Position numbers and translations under genes: made by a program
From: Agelas oroides
Lineage: Eukaryota; Porifera; Demospongiae; Agelasida; Agelasidae
Direction of reading: 5' to 3'
Assembly (NCBI GenBank): GCA_949130485.1
Contig: OX422183.1
Span: forward strand, 23,171,702-23,235,701
DNA: 64,000 nucleotides
In this document: piece after piece, positions 10,500 to 22,837 of the stretch
How positions within the stretch are numbered: position 1 is the first letter of the stretch
Layout: every line of letters begins with the position of its first letter
Notes under the pieces: generated by a model
Database searches by the model: none
The model's input: only the letters and a program-made list of their open reading frames with translations
What the model was told of the DNA's origin: nothing

Positions 10500-13400
10500 G
10501 TGTCTGCTGCCGTGACAAAGGTGCCATTGCAAGGAACAACAACTGCTTCATCATCAGCATCAGTAGTGCAAGTGATTGAATAACCGTATATGGTATATCT
10601 GCAGTCAAATTGATAAGGTGCACAACTGGTAGAAGACGCTCCAGAACATGGTCGATAGCTTATTGTAAGGTTGGATGAAAAGTTGTAATTTTGTATAGTT
10701 GGATTATGGCAGCACTTGTTGTTGCATTCTGAGTCACAACTCTAACTGTGGCTGCAAACACTGAATAGAACATTTACAGAATAGTTAGTCCATTCTGTTT
10801 GACACTGTGAAAAAAAGCTGGTATATAGTGTTTCATGTATACAGTAATAAGAAAACATAGTTGAGCTGTGGATTATTGCTTTCTCAGCCATTGCTCAGAG
10901 CAGACACAGTGATGGTGTACCATACTCCATATGAAGCTGCAATGTCTCACTGTTACTGTCTCCTTCAATAGAATTACAGCTGAGGTTGTAGTGAGTGACT
11001 GGAAGCTGTAAATGCTATGTTGGTGCCTGAAAGGTGAGGGAGATGAGTTTGTGTCACCAATGACAATTGGTATAAGTAAAGACAAAATGAGATGATCGAA
11101 ATAATAGACTCAGTTCAAGGATTGGTTGATTTGCAGTAATTTTAGCCTCATTCCTGGTGATGGGAAAGTTTATGAACTTCTGCATCAAATTCGAAACATG
11201 AATAGAGGTTGTGCACACTTTTTCATGAGATGTGTAAAATTCTTTTCATATTATATGCACTGAGAAATTTGCATTATTGATTGGTGTAAATTCCTAGGAT
11301 GACCCGATGCTAAGCCTGCTATGCTGCTATATATCTGTCCAACCACTGGAATGAATCCAATGTATATCATCAGTATAGTCATACAGATGGTAATCTATAG
11401 TGCCAATTTTCTTTACTCAGTATTTTATTTTCTGTAAAACATTAGAGTAGAAAGAACAGTTCATGTACGAAGGGTTGTGCCTAAAATATGCAGCCGTACA
11501 CACAATACAGTTGCAGGGAGTATCTGTTAACACGCACTAGTAAGGCAGGCTTGAAGTACCTTGTGAACTGATCTTTGTAGCAGATGATCTGAAACTACTC
11601 AAAAAGCTCAAAAAGATTGTATCTACAGTTCTACACACACACTAACAGTTATAATATTTGCCAGGGTCTTCTAAGACCCACACAATCTTGAAATGAAGAC
11701 CATAGATACCAACTTTATGCATGCATGGGATTATGCAATATCACAAATTGCATGGTGGGCAGTTACGTGGAGGACCTCACAAACCACAAAACTGTCAAAA
11801 TTGGGGGGTGGGCTCTTGCTCGGGGATTGGCACTTGCACAGGACAATATGGTAGGATATATTCTTGGCAGTCAAGTTAGGTCTCTCACAAGTGGTGAATG
11901 TAAACATGAAGTCCTGATCTGCGTTCAGTGGTCTTAAAATATTTGAAATGAGGGCATCCAATTTTGACAACATAATTATGCTAATGTATATATACATGTA
12001 TTGACCTCCAATCTGAGACTGAAAAGTTAACTTCTTTTTACCTGTGCAGTTTGTCACTGGTAGTGTAACAAATTCTGAGTCCAATGGTTCTTCTGGATTA
12101 CAATTAGTACCGTTGATCACTGCAGATGAGCATCCAACTTGAATGGTTCTGATAGTGTAGCTCAAGCGAGAAATAAAGAAATTGAGCAATAATCACTTCC
12201 ACATACACTGGAGGTGATGTATCAGGTACACAACTTTGTCTGTTACCGTTACAGAGTTGAGACTACGAAACAGTATAGTTCAGTTATCCCACCAGTGTAT
12301 TGCTGCTGTACAAGTACAGATAACGTCTTCTCCATCACAGACATAATTCTGTGCTGTATAGTTCATTGACAAGCTGAATACACTTGTAACTGCATAAAGT
12401 AAGAATTTAACATAATTATAATGTTCATGTTAGTTGGCTCTCTCCCATGTGTCATGCAAAGCTCTACAATCACAATTTTGCTATAGATGTAAGACTCTTG
12501 AATTCTACCATGTAATAATTAATTTGGCGGGTAACGTAACAAGCCAATAGTGCAGCTTTTTTGTCTTTTCATAAAAATATAATGCATAGATCAAAGATTG
12601 TAGGTTTTGTAGAGATCTAGCTACCCTGTTTTAGTCATTTAAAATTACATCTTTGTGTCTAATATCCAAGATCCAGTAAACCACACACATGCAGCTGTAA
12701 ACAAATTCTGTCAGGCTACAAAGCATAAATAGTTTCTACGTTCAAAAAAACAAACACATATTCCTGTCGGTACAAACATTACAAAAGAAAAGGAAAAAAT
12801 GCCACTGGATTAACCAGAGAAAAAGCAAAACAAAATTGCAACTGCAGGTTATTGTCTTGTCCCATAACCATTATTCACTGAACTTTTGTCAAACCGTTGT
12901 TGTATTAAACACGAGCATGTGGGTGGAATTTGGCCTAGGTATGAGGATAAGGCTATGTGTTGCTCCAAGGAAAATACAATAATGTTAAGACGAAAAAGAA
13001 AGTGCTTACAGTAGGCATACCTGTAAGCGAGAGCAGTAGAATTGTTAGATCTATCACTTACAATAATCGAAATAAAACAAAAGCATTTCAGGATAAGTAC
13101 ATTGCAGAATTCTATTAGAATTGACTTCTCAGCCCCACTCCCACGGGTATGATCTAAATTGGGTAAAGCTCCTCTCATTTATGCTTTAACACCATGGAAA
13201 ACAAGGGCAGTGTTAATTAGTCTCATTTTCTGTCCTCAACTAATTAACATTGGTTCCCAGGGTGTTAATTCAAGCCCTTAAATAAGGGAACTATCCTATA
13301 CTATTCCCCGGGTCCTGGCCCAGCTGCATACCTCTTACCATGTGAGGGAGAGGTAATTAGCATTTTTTACCGTAATTCCGGAAATGAATGCACGGAGTGC

Positions 13401-13945
13401 GAATGAGTTGAATGTAAGGGTTTTGCATAATAATGCTATTCAAATATTGCGAATTAAGACTACTGATATATACCGGCAATTGTATCCATAAATGAATACC
13501 GTTTTTAAACAATGCGTGTGTAAAATGCCTTGCAATGTTCGCATTTATAAAATACTGCATTAATTTCTGGAATTACGGTATCTACCGCAGTTTCATACAT
13601 TGTGTAGTAAACAGTCATACATATGAATATTGGCCATAATTTTAAGTTTTGGTCATGAATATTTCTGTTTCACCCACCCATGTCTTAACAAACTTGCCAC
13701 ACAAAACTAAAATGATGTTCCATTCTGCAAAAAAAAAAAAACAAATGAGAAAACAATAAATTTAGCCCTCACAATTTCTAAGTTTCAAGTGACAATTACT
13801 GCATGCTGACAAGAAAACCTATAGGTATGAGATTAGGGTTATGCTGCTTGTACTGCAGCTAAACATGAAACAAGTAGTGCATGATGTGTTTATAGAGTAT
13901 GATACCTGTGAATGAAAGCAGTACAATAATAAGTGTGAGATCCAT
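10500..13945 (-). pseudogene. Gene B: degenerate tandem copy of gene A
   Basis: The exon order of gene A recurs here: signal-type exons at 13945-13906 and 13054-13021, an Ig-like exon at 12389-12042, a remnant of the first FN3 exon near 11320-11285, an FN3 second-half remnant near 11035-10880 and an FN3-like exon near 10755-10500. Damage is extensive. The 13054 exon has ATA in place of the start ATG. The Ig-like exon has an in-frame TGA right after WWDN, followed by frame changes. The first FN3 exon has lost most of its length, including the donor. No membrane exon is recognisable. The exon at 13945 still encodes a good signal sequence (MDLTLIIVLLSFT), so some transcription is possible, but a gene A-like protein is not. 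Confidence 0.7.
13370..13578. mobile_element. MITE with TA duplication inside locus B
   Basis: The ends CCGTAATTCCGGAAATGAATGCA-like and their complement (TGCATTAATTTC, GGAATTACGG) face each other, with TA outside both. The matching part of locus A (around 6592) lacks it. It is a miniature Tc1/mariner-type element inserted after the duplication. Confidence 0.65.
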
Positions 13946-16139
13946 CAACTTTCACCCTATAAACCATAAGGTGAAAATAAATTTGTACACTGGTGGAGAA
14001 TTCTACTACATGTGTATTTAGCTACAGCACATTACAGGTTGGAAGTTCAAAGCGACCGAAACCCATGGTCATGCGATGACCGGAAAGGGTACTCCCTTGA
14101 AGACCAGTGTTTTTCAAGCGTATCTCCCAAAAACAATAACCCACTTTGCCATAACTGCCCCACCCATTTGAGCCATAAATGCCCCACCCATTTAAGCCAT
14201 GAATTCCCCATGGGGAATTGGGCACTGCCCCATTATGTTTAACTCCAAACCGTATGTGTGCACAATATTTTTGCATAATGAACATCAATGAGCCAGCCAG
14301 TGTCGACACACAACTTCTCTACTCCACTCCCATTAGCAAGACAAAGCCCTCCCATACAGTAGCATTAACATTTTACTGAATTACTAGCCACAATGAAGCT
14401 GCTGCTAATTACCATGCCGCAATGATTGAACAGCTGACCTATAATGATTGAACAGCTGAATTACTACCCACACTGATCAAACAGCTATATATAAATGCAA
14501 TGGCAGTTAGAGCATTCTCTAAGCCGAATCGCCTGACAAGCCAGGCAGCAGAGGAAAACTTTTCTAGCTCAGCATTGGTCTACCATAACATCATGTTGGT
14601 TCAGCAAACTTATTTGTCATCAGCTATGTACCTCTGAATTTCTAAGCAGCCACAAATAAGAATTACATTTGCATAGTTTGCACAAGTTTTGGGATCTTCT
14701 GCTTCACTTACTAAGGCCGTCAGTTTGCATCAGTGAACAACATGCTGCTATTCAGCACTGCTCTCTCAGGCTCATCCCATTACATTGAAGCATGTACCCA
14801 ATATCTGATAGCAAAGGACAGTAGTTATATAAAGGCTGATACAACTGTGTATGTGCACACCTATTTTACACCCAGTGAGAAACTAGCACCCCACACATCT
14901 ACTGTTATGTCATACAGCTTAGAGTTGGTACTCTAGCACACACAGTTGACTGAAACACACTTCTTATCTTCAGTCTTGTAAACAAGCCAGCATTCTTTCA
15001 TGTCACATCAAAGATAAAAACCAAGTGGCCGTTAGTCCTCGTCCCACCATCACTCTATGAGCGGGTTCAGGTAGGGTTTGGTTTGTCAAACCATCAGTTA
15101 GCACTTTTTGCACCATGGTACTGGCAAGGATCAGACGATCAACTCACGAACAGTAATCACAGTGACTAGCAGAAAAGAATGGCACAGCTTTATTAATCAG
15201 CATACCTCTTGCAGTGAGAAGCATAGACACGTCCAATCACATCCAAATTGTCTTTCGGCGACTAGTTTTACAAGAGCTTCATGGCATCAGCTTATAAACA
15301 AAAGAGGGCGCACTTCCGTGCTCATATGATTCGTTAATTTTATAAGATACATAGCCAGATTTGGATTGTACAAAACTTCCACTTTTCGATGACTTACAGA
15401 ATCATCCAAATTCAGATGGTATATACAACTCATCCAAAGTTGGATGATCTTATCTACTTTTCACTTCTATACAGAAGAAACCAGGCATATATCATCTCAC
15501 CCATATTTTGAAGATTTGTGTGGATCACAAATGCAAATCATCCATTTTAAGAAGTGGAGCCTACCTCAACTGCAATGAGTCTATAATTGATACATCAACG
15601 TATAATTGATACATCAACGTATAATTGATACATGTTTCTATAGAAAGTGAGATGAGTGACTCCCACTTTCAGTCAGTGCATGCCATGCAGGGATCACCCA
15701 TTCATTCATAACATAGTGGTCATTGACTCCTAGTCACTCTATGACTATGCATGATGACTGTTCCCTCAATGCGCTCTACAGGTAATCAAGAGACCCTAGG
15801 TGCTACACAGCAAAGTGTTGACGTGTATTTTGAATGGTAGTATAATACAACTCAATGATTTTAGAGTAGCTACCAAGTGTGTCAGCACACTCATACATAC
15901 AGTTGTATGAAGATCTTCTTGTGTCTGCAGCAGCTTCATCTTTGGTGATACTAAGAATACGTATTGCCTTTAACAATCTTCACACAAGAGTTCACCAGTT
16001 GTCCTTCTAATGAGTCACTCCCAACAAAGAAATGGCAACTGAGCAGCCTGGAGTCATACCATCTTTCTGAAAACACAAGGAAACGTACTGTGCATTAGTC
16101 TATAGACATCTTGCTGTCGTATAAGTTTGATGCTTTCAG

Positions 16140-16486
16140 TATTCTCTGCATACTATTTCACCATCTGTCACCCCACCTGCTGTTCTGCCAACTGTGGTAT
16201 CTTCTCTCATGATCTTGCGGGCCAGACTCTCAGTGGAAATTCGATATCAGCTGGCTTAGCAATAATATGGACAGCCGAAAATTGCATGCAATACTCTGCG
16301 AGCCATGTAGCTACTATGGCTCTGCTTCTGTCCCAAGCCTTGATGTAAACAGATTACCATAATCTCTGCTACTTTCCCTGCAGGCACAGCTTCTATTACA
16401 ATCCATGCTATCACTGCTCTCTTCTCTGGAGTAATAGTGCTATTCTGTTTGTAATTGCTTCCTACAGCACCACTAATGGGGTCCAA
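16140..16486 (-). pseudogene. Tc1/mariner-type transposase N-terminal fragment
   Basis: The minus strand starts with MDPISGAVGS and continues through ITPEKRAVIAWIVIEA and KVAEI, which resembles the first helix-turn-helix region of Tc1/mariner-like transposases. After a frame change a segment reading STESLARKIMRED follows in the same direction, also typical of the paired-type DNA-binding region. No DDE catalytic part is recognisable. I base the family call on motif memory only. Confidence 0.45.
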
Positions 16487-16893
16487 TAGCTCTGCGGAAT
16501 TTTTTAGCAGTATAGAAAAAAATTATTGTGACTACACACATTACTGAACAAAATTACGAACTGTGCGATTTCATAGTATAACACCTTAATGGGGTGTCAT
16601 TTCACTGCTCTAAATAGAACTCCCATAGCGTGTAACTACTTAGCATTCATGGGTGTACTTGAGCTCCTTAAAAGTGTTATACTTAGGTGTACTGGAATAC
16701 CCCAGAAGGTGCTACACCTGATGTGCTGCATGGATGTGTACCTTAAAATAGTGCTGCTGAGAAACTGTTATCTTTACAAAAACAACAAAAAATACACTGT
16801 GCACAACACACGATTATAAAGATGATATAGAAATGAAAAGCATGCACACACTAACTATTGTACTAGTGTTGTAGAAATGTTCTTACATCTTAA

Positions 16894-17631
16894 CTCTTTA
16901 ACAACCGTAGGCTATTTACTGGAAGTGTTTATTAGGCTATGGATACCTTCCATGGTCCGTATTTTCACTTCTGCTTGGAGCTAGCACTGGAAACTTGACT
17001 CAAAGCTTTATTGACATGTTCTCTGTAGGTTCATGACCTTGGACACACCCACTCATTAGCGAGCGTTCAATAGTCAGGGCCCACCAACCAGAGAACGCTC
17101 CTCCTGACTAAAAGCTGCCTAAAATGCCAGAAATGGAGTCCCTACAAGGTGAAAGGAGCGTTTTCTACACCCGTTTGTGCAAGAAAGCAGACAAATGGCC
17201 TACCCGGCATTGACCAAGGCTTTTCTACAGGCAGCTGCAACTGCCGCCATGCACTGTCAGCCAGAGCGGTGCCGCCATGCACTGTCAGCCAGAGATGGAG
17301 TCCCTACAAGGTGAAAGGAGCGTTTTCTACACCCGTTTGTGCAAGAAAGCAGACAAATGGCCCACCCGGCATTGACCAAGGCTTTTCTACAGGCAGCTGC
17401 AACTGCCGCCATGCACTGTCAGCCAGAGCGGTGCCGCCATGCACTGCCGCCATGCACTGTCAGCCAGAGCGGTGCCGCCATGCACTGTCAGCCAGAGCGG
17501 TGCACCCACCCACCTCCCCCTGTCCCACCCTTTCTGCTAGCGCAGAACCTATCTTCAAAACGGATTGCGCCAACTGATAACATGCGGCCAAAATCTGACG
17601 ACGCCATATGGCGTCGTCGGTTGTTAAAGGG
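16894..17631. mobile_element. piggyBac-like non-autonomous element with TTAA duplication
   Basis: CTCTTTAACAACCG at the left and CGGTTGTTAAAGGG at the right form the terminal inverted repeats, with TTAA at 16890-16893 and 17632-17635. Near the right end is a perfect palindrome, GACGACGCCATATGG and its complement. The interior is homologous, in opposite orientation, to 4259-4737. A 162-bp internal tandem duplication makes this copy longer. Confidence 0.75.
17134..17505. repeat. 162-bp tandem duplication with 28-bp sub-repeats
   Basis: The segment beginning GGAGTCCCTACAAGG at 17135 recurs at 17297. The second copy ends in repeated GCCGCCATGCACTGTCAGCC units. It stays open as a reading frame only because of the repeats, so I do not call a gene. 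Confidence 0.75.
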
Positions 17632-17962
17632 TTAACTCCCTAAGTGCTCAAAAGTCCGAGACTAAGCCAAGTATTGCAGTGATTGTATATAGCTACCCAA
17701 TTTCCAATGTTGGTACATAGTTGGGTTAGCCCACTCTGATTCCGAGCCCTTCAAACTATATCAGAGAGTCGGTAGACTCTCTATGTGGGATTCACTTTGT
17801 TCACCGATTCTGAGGTCAGGCACGTGCACTGTGATTACGTAATGCATTACACGAGAGAGAAAGTTGGCGTAACACAGAAAAGCAAGGTGAGGGCGAAATT
17901 TATGTAAAGCTAGTCTAAAATAAGTGATAGTCTGATAGTTGAGGTAGAAATATGGGATCTAT

Positions 17963-18019
17963 GCCTGCCAGTGGCACACATGTATATACAATGAAGTTAC
18001 ATGTGTGCCACTGGCAGGC
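17963..18019. repeat. Short perfect hairpin
   Basis: GCCTGCCAGTGGCACACATG pairs with its reverse complement across a short AT-rich loop. It is probably a minimal MITE. Confidence 0.6.
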
Positions 18020-18560
18020 TACATACTCTTGATGACATCCCAGCTTGAAGTGCTCAAGCATCTTAGCCATGCAAACTTGGTTGACAACAGATCAGCAGAA
18101 TTGAAGTGATTTTTCCATTTATCACTGTTTGGGATGATGTTTGGATGTAGTATGGCCTTAGTTTAGATCAGAAGAAGCAACATGGAAGCTACCAAATTGT
18201 TTATCAACAATGCAGAGTTTGTTGGGATTGCTATTTTCTCCCCAAGGAGCTGGAATAACTCCATGGTGGGTGTCATTAACTTTATGCCTTGGCTGATGAT
18301 CACGTAAGCCAGACCAAACCAACCACAGCACAGATTGTGTTCAGTGTCATGCATAGGAAAGGATCAGGTGGCTTCTGAAGCGGGTTTGTGTGTTTGTGGA
18401 ATGCACTCAGAGGAGAAGCTGATTGCTAGCTTTTGAAAGAGAGCTCAAGTTTAAAATTGGTACCTGCTTACTCTTTAGTTAAACCCCACCCTTTCACCAA
18501 AAAGGGTCTGCTGACACAAGCCATACGTAATTGGGCTTACTCCAGATTTTTAATATGATG

Positions 18561-18947
18561 TAGTCTCACAGGCCCGACTCACTTCCGCAAAAGAAGGGAA
18601 GGGTCTGGTGAACTGCATATACAAGCCATGCATGCCCCACTGGAATGCAATTAGCTAGATGACGTAACCAGATATCAAATAATGCACTTTTGAATTTACC
18701 TGTTGTGGAGTAAGCACGCTCCTCGAGAAGTGTTTTTACAGCTTCTGCAGTAGCGGAAAAGATGCCCTAGCTCTCTTCCACCATTTTCAAGACTGCTATT
18801 GCTACTCAAACAGTCATGTAATGCGTCATGTGACAAAATACTGCAGTGTGATTGTACTGTACTGTACAGTGCGGCGGGACATGGCTTGTATATGCAGTTT
18901 ACCAGACCCTTCCCTTTTTGCAGAAGTGGGTATGGCTTGTGAGACTA
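18561..18947. mobile_element. TAGTCTC MITE with 9-bp target duplication, copy 1
   Basis: The 387-bp element has ends TAGTCTCACAGGCCCGAC and its complement, flanked by AATATGATG and AATATAATG (8 of 9 bases). It is closely related to 32408-32793 (386 bp). Duplications of 9 bp suggest a Mutator-like origin. Confidence 0.75.
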
Positions 18948-19599
18948 AATATAATGCAGGAGCAAGTAAAAGTACTTCAATTGTGCTGCTAAAAACTTGC
19001 GATTCTTCAACACAAAGCATGTGTTTATCCTTCATCTAAAATTACAAAGCTTCAGCACAAGGATTCTGGCTTTTGTCACAAGACCTTTCTCTGTTGGTTG
19101 GGTTTGGGCACGAGACTGGTAGCCGGACAACAAAATTAAGTAGCTGAGTGATTTACAGCCATCTGTCTAATTGGCCGCACTCAACACACAAAAGCACAAA
19201 AGCTCATCAAGTCACCAGACCCTTACCTGTGAACAGGAGGGAGACATGACGTCACATCATAGTGGCAATTAATGTGCTATCATGACATTCCAAGGGCATG
19301 AATTAGTGCTACAAACAAGGTGGTTCTATGAATGAAGTCATGATGAGTGCATTCAGTTTTCAACTGTGCTGAAGCCATCTGACAGGCTAGACCTGTACAT
19401 TGCTAGTTTAATGGTCGGTTGTTCATGAGAAGCAATTTTGACTAGCCAGGCGGCTTCAGTTTTGTTGAAAAATCCATGCACCCACATTGACTTCGTCCAT
19501 ACAGCACTAGTTGTAGCTTGTATTCATAGTTGTTGCTCTTGGAATATCGTACAGCACATTGTCAATGTCACATGATCACCATGGGCCGGTGTGGCGGTG

Positions 19600-20560
19600 C
19601 GTATTATGTCATTGCTGAATGCTAGGAATTTCATTCTCATTAATCCATTAACTTAGTGTGATGTTTACTATTCCCATTGTTCTCTTTAGATGCAAAACAC
19701 AAAGATCCAAGTTTCCGAGACTGTCACAGATCTCTACCATGCAAATTTCCGGACACAGCAGCACCTTGCTTGTGTCACTGTTCTCATCTTCAGCTAGATA
19801 TGCATCTAATTTTGCACGATTTCATTTCAGTGAATCTTGTGTATATGTTACTTTATCAGAGAGTTTAGTACTTTTCTTCTACATTGGCTGTTATTTCCAT
19901 TTGTTTTAGCTTGCAAAAAGACTTCATTCTGCAAAGCCAAACCCTACATATTCGGGCAGTGCAGTCACTGCAGTGCCAGCGTAAGTTCAGTTCGGCGCGC
20001 GAATGCGCGCACCAGCATATTCTGTCACGTGGTAATCATGTGCCTTCTGTCCTCAGAGTCGGTGAACAAAGTGAATCCCTCTCTATGTAGGGATGGCGCC
20101 GACGCGCAATATATGCAACACTTAAGCAAAAGCCGTATAACTTCACCACAAATACGCTAAAGCTTATTTGAGCGCCCAGGCCTCCTCTTTGAGTGCCTTT
20201 GTGATCAGCAAGACTCATATAAGTGGCCAAAAGCCACGCGGAAGACAGCTAAACTCAAAAGTGTGCGATAGCAAAAGTGCCATTTTTCGTATTCTTCTTT
20301 CTTGTTACGACTTTCGTTCAAACAACGATATCTCGCAAACTGTTTAAGTACTCACCGTCATTTTAGTACGAAACTGATGCTTATCACAGCGCGGAGCTCT
20401 ACGACCACTCAGCGTCTTCATAGCTTCAAATTCACCCTGGTCAATAAAAGCCATTCACAACACTCTGAGGCTGCTGTCCGTTGCTTAGGACGCCATTTTC
20501 TAATTTTGTACGCATGCGCACACGAAGTCTCGTTCCCAGACCAAAGACCACGGTCATTGG
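19600..20560. other. Stretch without recognised gene
   Basis: Several overlapping short open frames are present, but none has a recognisable domain or a convincing splice structure. A short TCTCGTTCCCAGACC hairpin lies at about 20528-20572. Confidence 0.4.
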
Positions 20561-20581
20561 TCTGGAAGCGAGAGTACACAA

Positions 20582-20905
20582 GCGAGCGGGCATGACTGGC
20601 ACTGTCTTTTCCCCCCGCGGCATTGGGCAAGGCTTATGAACACCACGTAGGTAAGGCGCTGCATTCAGCTTCCTACTTGCAGCTACACTAAAACTAGCCT
20701 ACTCACAGCTTTAGTGAACTGTAAAGCTAGGATGGTCTGACAGTTGTCAGTATGATAGTTTTCTGTGCTGCAGCTGGTCAGTAGTCATGTGATTGACAAC
20801 TGAATCATGAAATTGGTTTCACAAAGTTTGGTACGGAGAGTGGTTGGCCCTTCAGCAGGTTCTAGCTGGCTATAGAATTATTACATGCCTGTAACCACTA
20901 CTATT
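20582..20905. repeat. Dispersed repeat, right copy (partner 61-341)
   Basis: This is homologous to the left edge of the window. It runs uninterrupted through the point where the left copy carries the 967-bp TA-flanked transposon, providing the empty site. Confidence 0.7.
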
Positions 20906-20996
20906 AAAACTGTCAATGCCGTTTCAAGTTCTGGTGTTGTGGTTACACTTGAAATATTCTTCTTTGGCTTAGGTTAACATCAAAAAAGTACAGAAA

Positions 20997-21595
20997 CAAG
21001 ACTTAAAAAAAACATTAAAAATGTAAAAAGATGTAGGGATGGCATGCCAAAAAGGATGCAAACAAGGTAGGGATAATGCAGGAAAGCAAAGATCAACATA
21101 TTGGCAAAGCCCCATCCCTACATCTTTTTCACACTACAGTTGATGCAATGCTGCTAGATCATATTTACAGCCTCGTTCCTGAGCCGGCATGTGGGAGAAG
21201 GAAAGTGGCCTGGGGACAAGGCTAAAACCATGCCATGTACTTTAACGACACTTATATCATAAATCTGCAGTCTACTCTACTCGCTGCTTAAGTTGTTGAA
21301 GAGGTTCCGTATAACATAATGCTACCAATAGGGTCATACTAGCCTTGTTCCCAGGCCACGTGGGAGAAGGAAGTGGCCTGAGAACAAGGCTACAGCCATG
21401 AACTGCCAGTAAAGGTTGTGAACATTTTAAGAAGACCCCCCTGCACTGTCTAACTGTAGTGTGAAAAAGATGTAGGGATGGGGCTTTGCCAATATGTTGA
21501 CCTCTGCTTTCCTGCATTATCCCTACCTTGTTTGCATCCTTTTTGGCATGCCATCCCTACATCTTTTTACATTTTTAATGTTTTTTTAAGTCTTG
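20997..21595. mobile_element. Long-inverted-repeat MITE, family 1 copy b
   Basis: Near-perfect arms of about 145 bp begin CAAGACTTAAAAAAA and contain GATGTAGGGATGGCATGCC. They flank a spacer of about 300 bp holding two short TAGCC hairpins (about 21170-21226 and 21340-21392). The arms match 1411-1645. Confidence 0.8.
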
Positions 21596-21624
21596 TATAT
21601 TATGTATCTCCTTGATAATATATA

Positions 21625-21771
21625 ATTATCACCATAGTACGAAGCTATACCAGAAAATATCACGAGTTTGTTGCCGTCTGTATTGTTACGAGTGTGCAGC
21701 ACAAGTAACAATGCCAACGGCAACAAACAAGTGATGTTTTTTCCGGTATAGCTTGGTACTATGGTGATAAT
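21625..21771. mobile_element. 147-bp inverted-repeat MITE
   Basis: ATTATCACCATAGTAC at the left and GTACTATGGTGATAAT at the right pair, and further matches (GAAGCTATACC / GGTATAGC, GTTTGTTGCCG / CGGCAACAAAC) continue inward. Confidence 0.65.
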
Positions 21772-21819
21772 GATTTTATCATACGAACTCTCTTTGCACG
21801 TTCAGACGCAGCGCATGTG

Positions 21820-21925
21820 ACTTGTAGTACCTGATACGGATTCTCGCGTAACTTGTAGTACCTGATATGGATTCTTGCGTGACTTGTAGTACTGATACGG
21901 ATTGTCGCGTGACTAGTAGTAAAAA
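21820..21925. repeat. About 32-bp tandem repeat, 3-4 copies
   Basis: Units containing GACTTGTAGTACCTGATACG and GATTCTCGCG recur with small differences. Confidence 0.65.
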
Positions 21926-22367
21926 AATACGGCTTTTTATAAACTGCGCGCAGCTCCGATAACTCCCATACATTAGCGTGAGTTAGACGTATGATAATAT
22001 ATCTTATTGCTGTATTTCAATTCATGACTGTCAAAACTGTACAGTTAGGTTGCAAAAGTGATATACTTATACAACGGATTATACAAGTTGTCCTTGAGCA
22101 GGTTGGAATCGTGTACCTCATCATAATTATTTTTGGTTTAAATGCCCTAGTATTTCCTATCACTGTGAGCATAATACTTATAAGTACTTGTACAGTGGGA
22201 AGAGTGCTGTCATAAATAAACATTTATGTTGCTATGGTTATGCCAATACTATATAAAGATTTGGTAGTCTAAACAACGAAATCTAAGTCTTGAACAAGAA
22301 CTTGCACATGTACAGATATGTTTACAATAATAACAACAAAGGACCAATCAGGTGGAATATATAATAA

Positions 22368-22518
22368 TTATAGCTTAGGTGGTCAGGGATTTATGGCTGT
22401 AGTAAACAAACCTCATCCTCGGGCTATGCCCTCGGACTCGGTCTACGCCCTTGGACTCGGTCTACACCCTCGGACTCGGTCTGTTTACTGCCATAAATCC
22501 CTGGCACCTGTGCTATAA
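22368..22518. repeat. Hairpin with a tandem-repeat loop
   Basis: The arms CAGGGATTTATGGCTG and CCATAAATCCCTG pair. The loop holds 3-4 copies of an approximately 20-bp unit (CTCGGACTCGGTCTACGCC). Confidence 0.6.
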
Positions 22519-22837
22519 CTATAACTAAATACCCTTTTAGTATGGCCTTGGAACTTTTACTTAATCAAACTATTATTAACTAAATTATTATGTGCTAAAC
22601 TGGAGACTGCATGAAACTAAACTAAACTAAAATATCCAAAACAAATACAGAACTATACTAAAAAGAAAGATTATGTTTTTTTACACTAATAAGTATAACC
22701 AAATACCTTTTAGTAAAGGCGTTGGAGTTTTAGTGATTGAAACTATAGCCAACCAAAACAACTGTTCAAATTACACTAAAATAAATTTTCAGAATCTAAA
22801 AACTAACTACAACTAAACTAAAAGCATAAGCTCTACA

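Noticed and set aside
17149-17635. Cys/Arg-rich open frames of 98-142 codons
   Set aside because: They lie wholly within a TTAA-flanked non-autonomous element and owe their length to its internal tandem duplication.
19658-20160. Overlapping plus-strand frames with Cys-rich segments
   Set aside because: No domain, no consistent frame and no convincing splice sites; probably chance.
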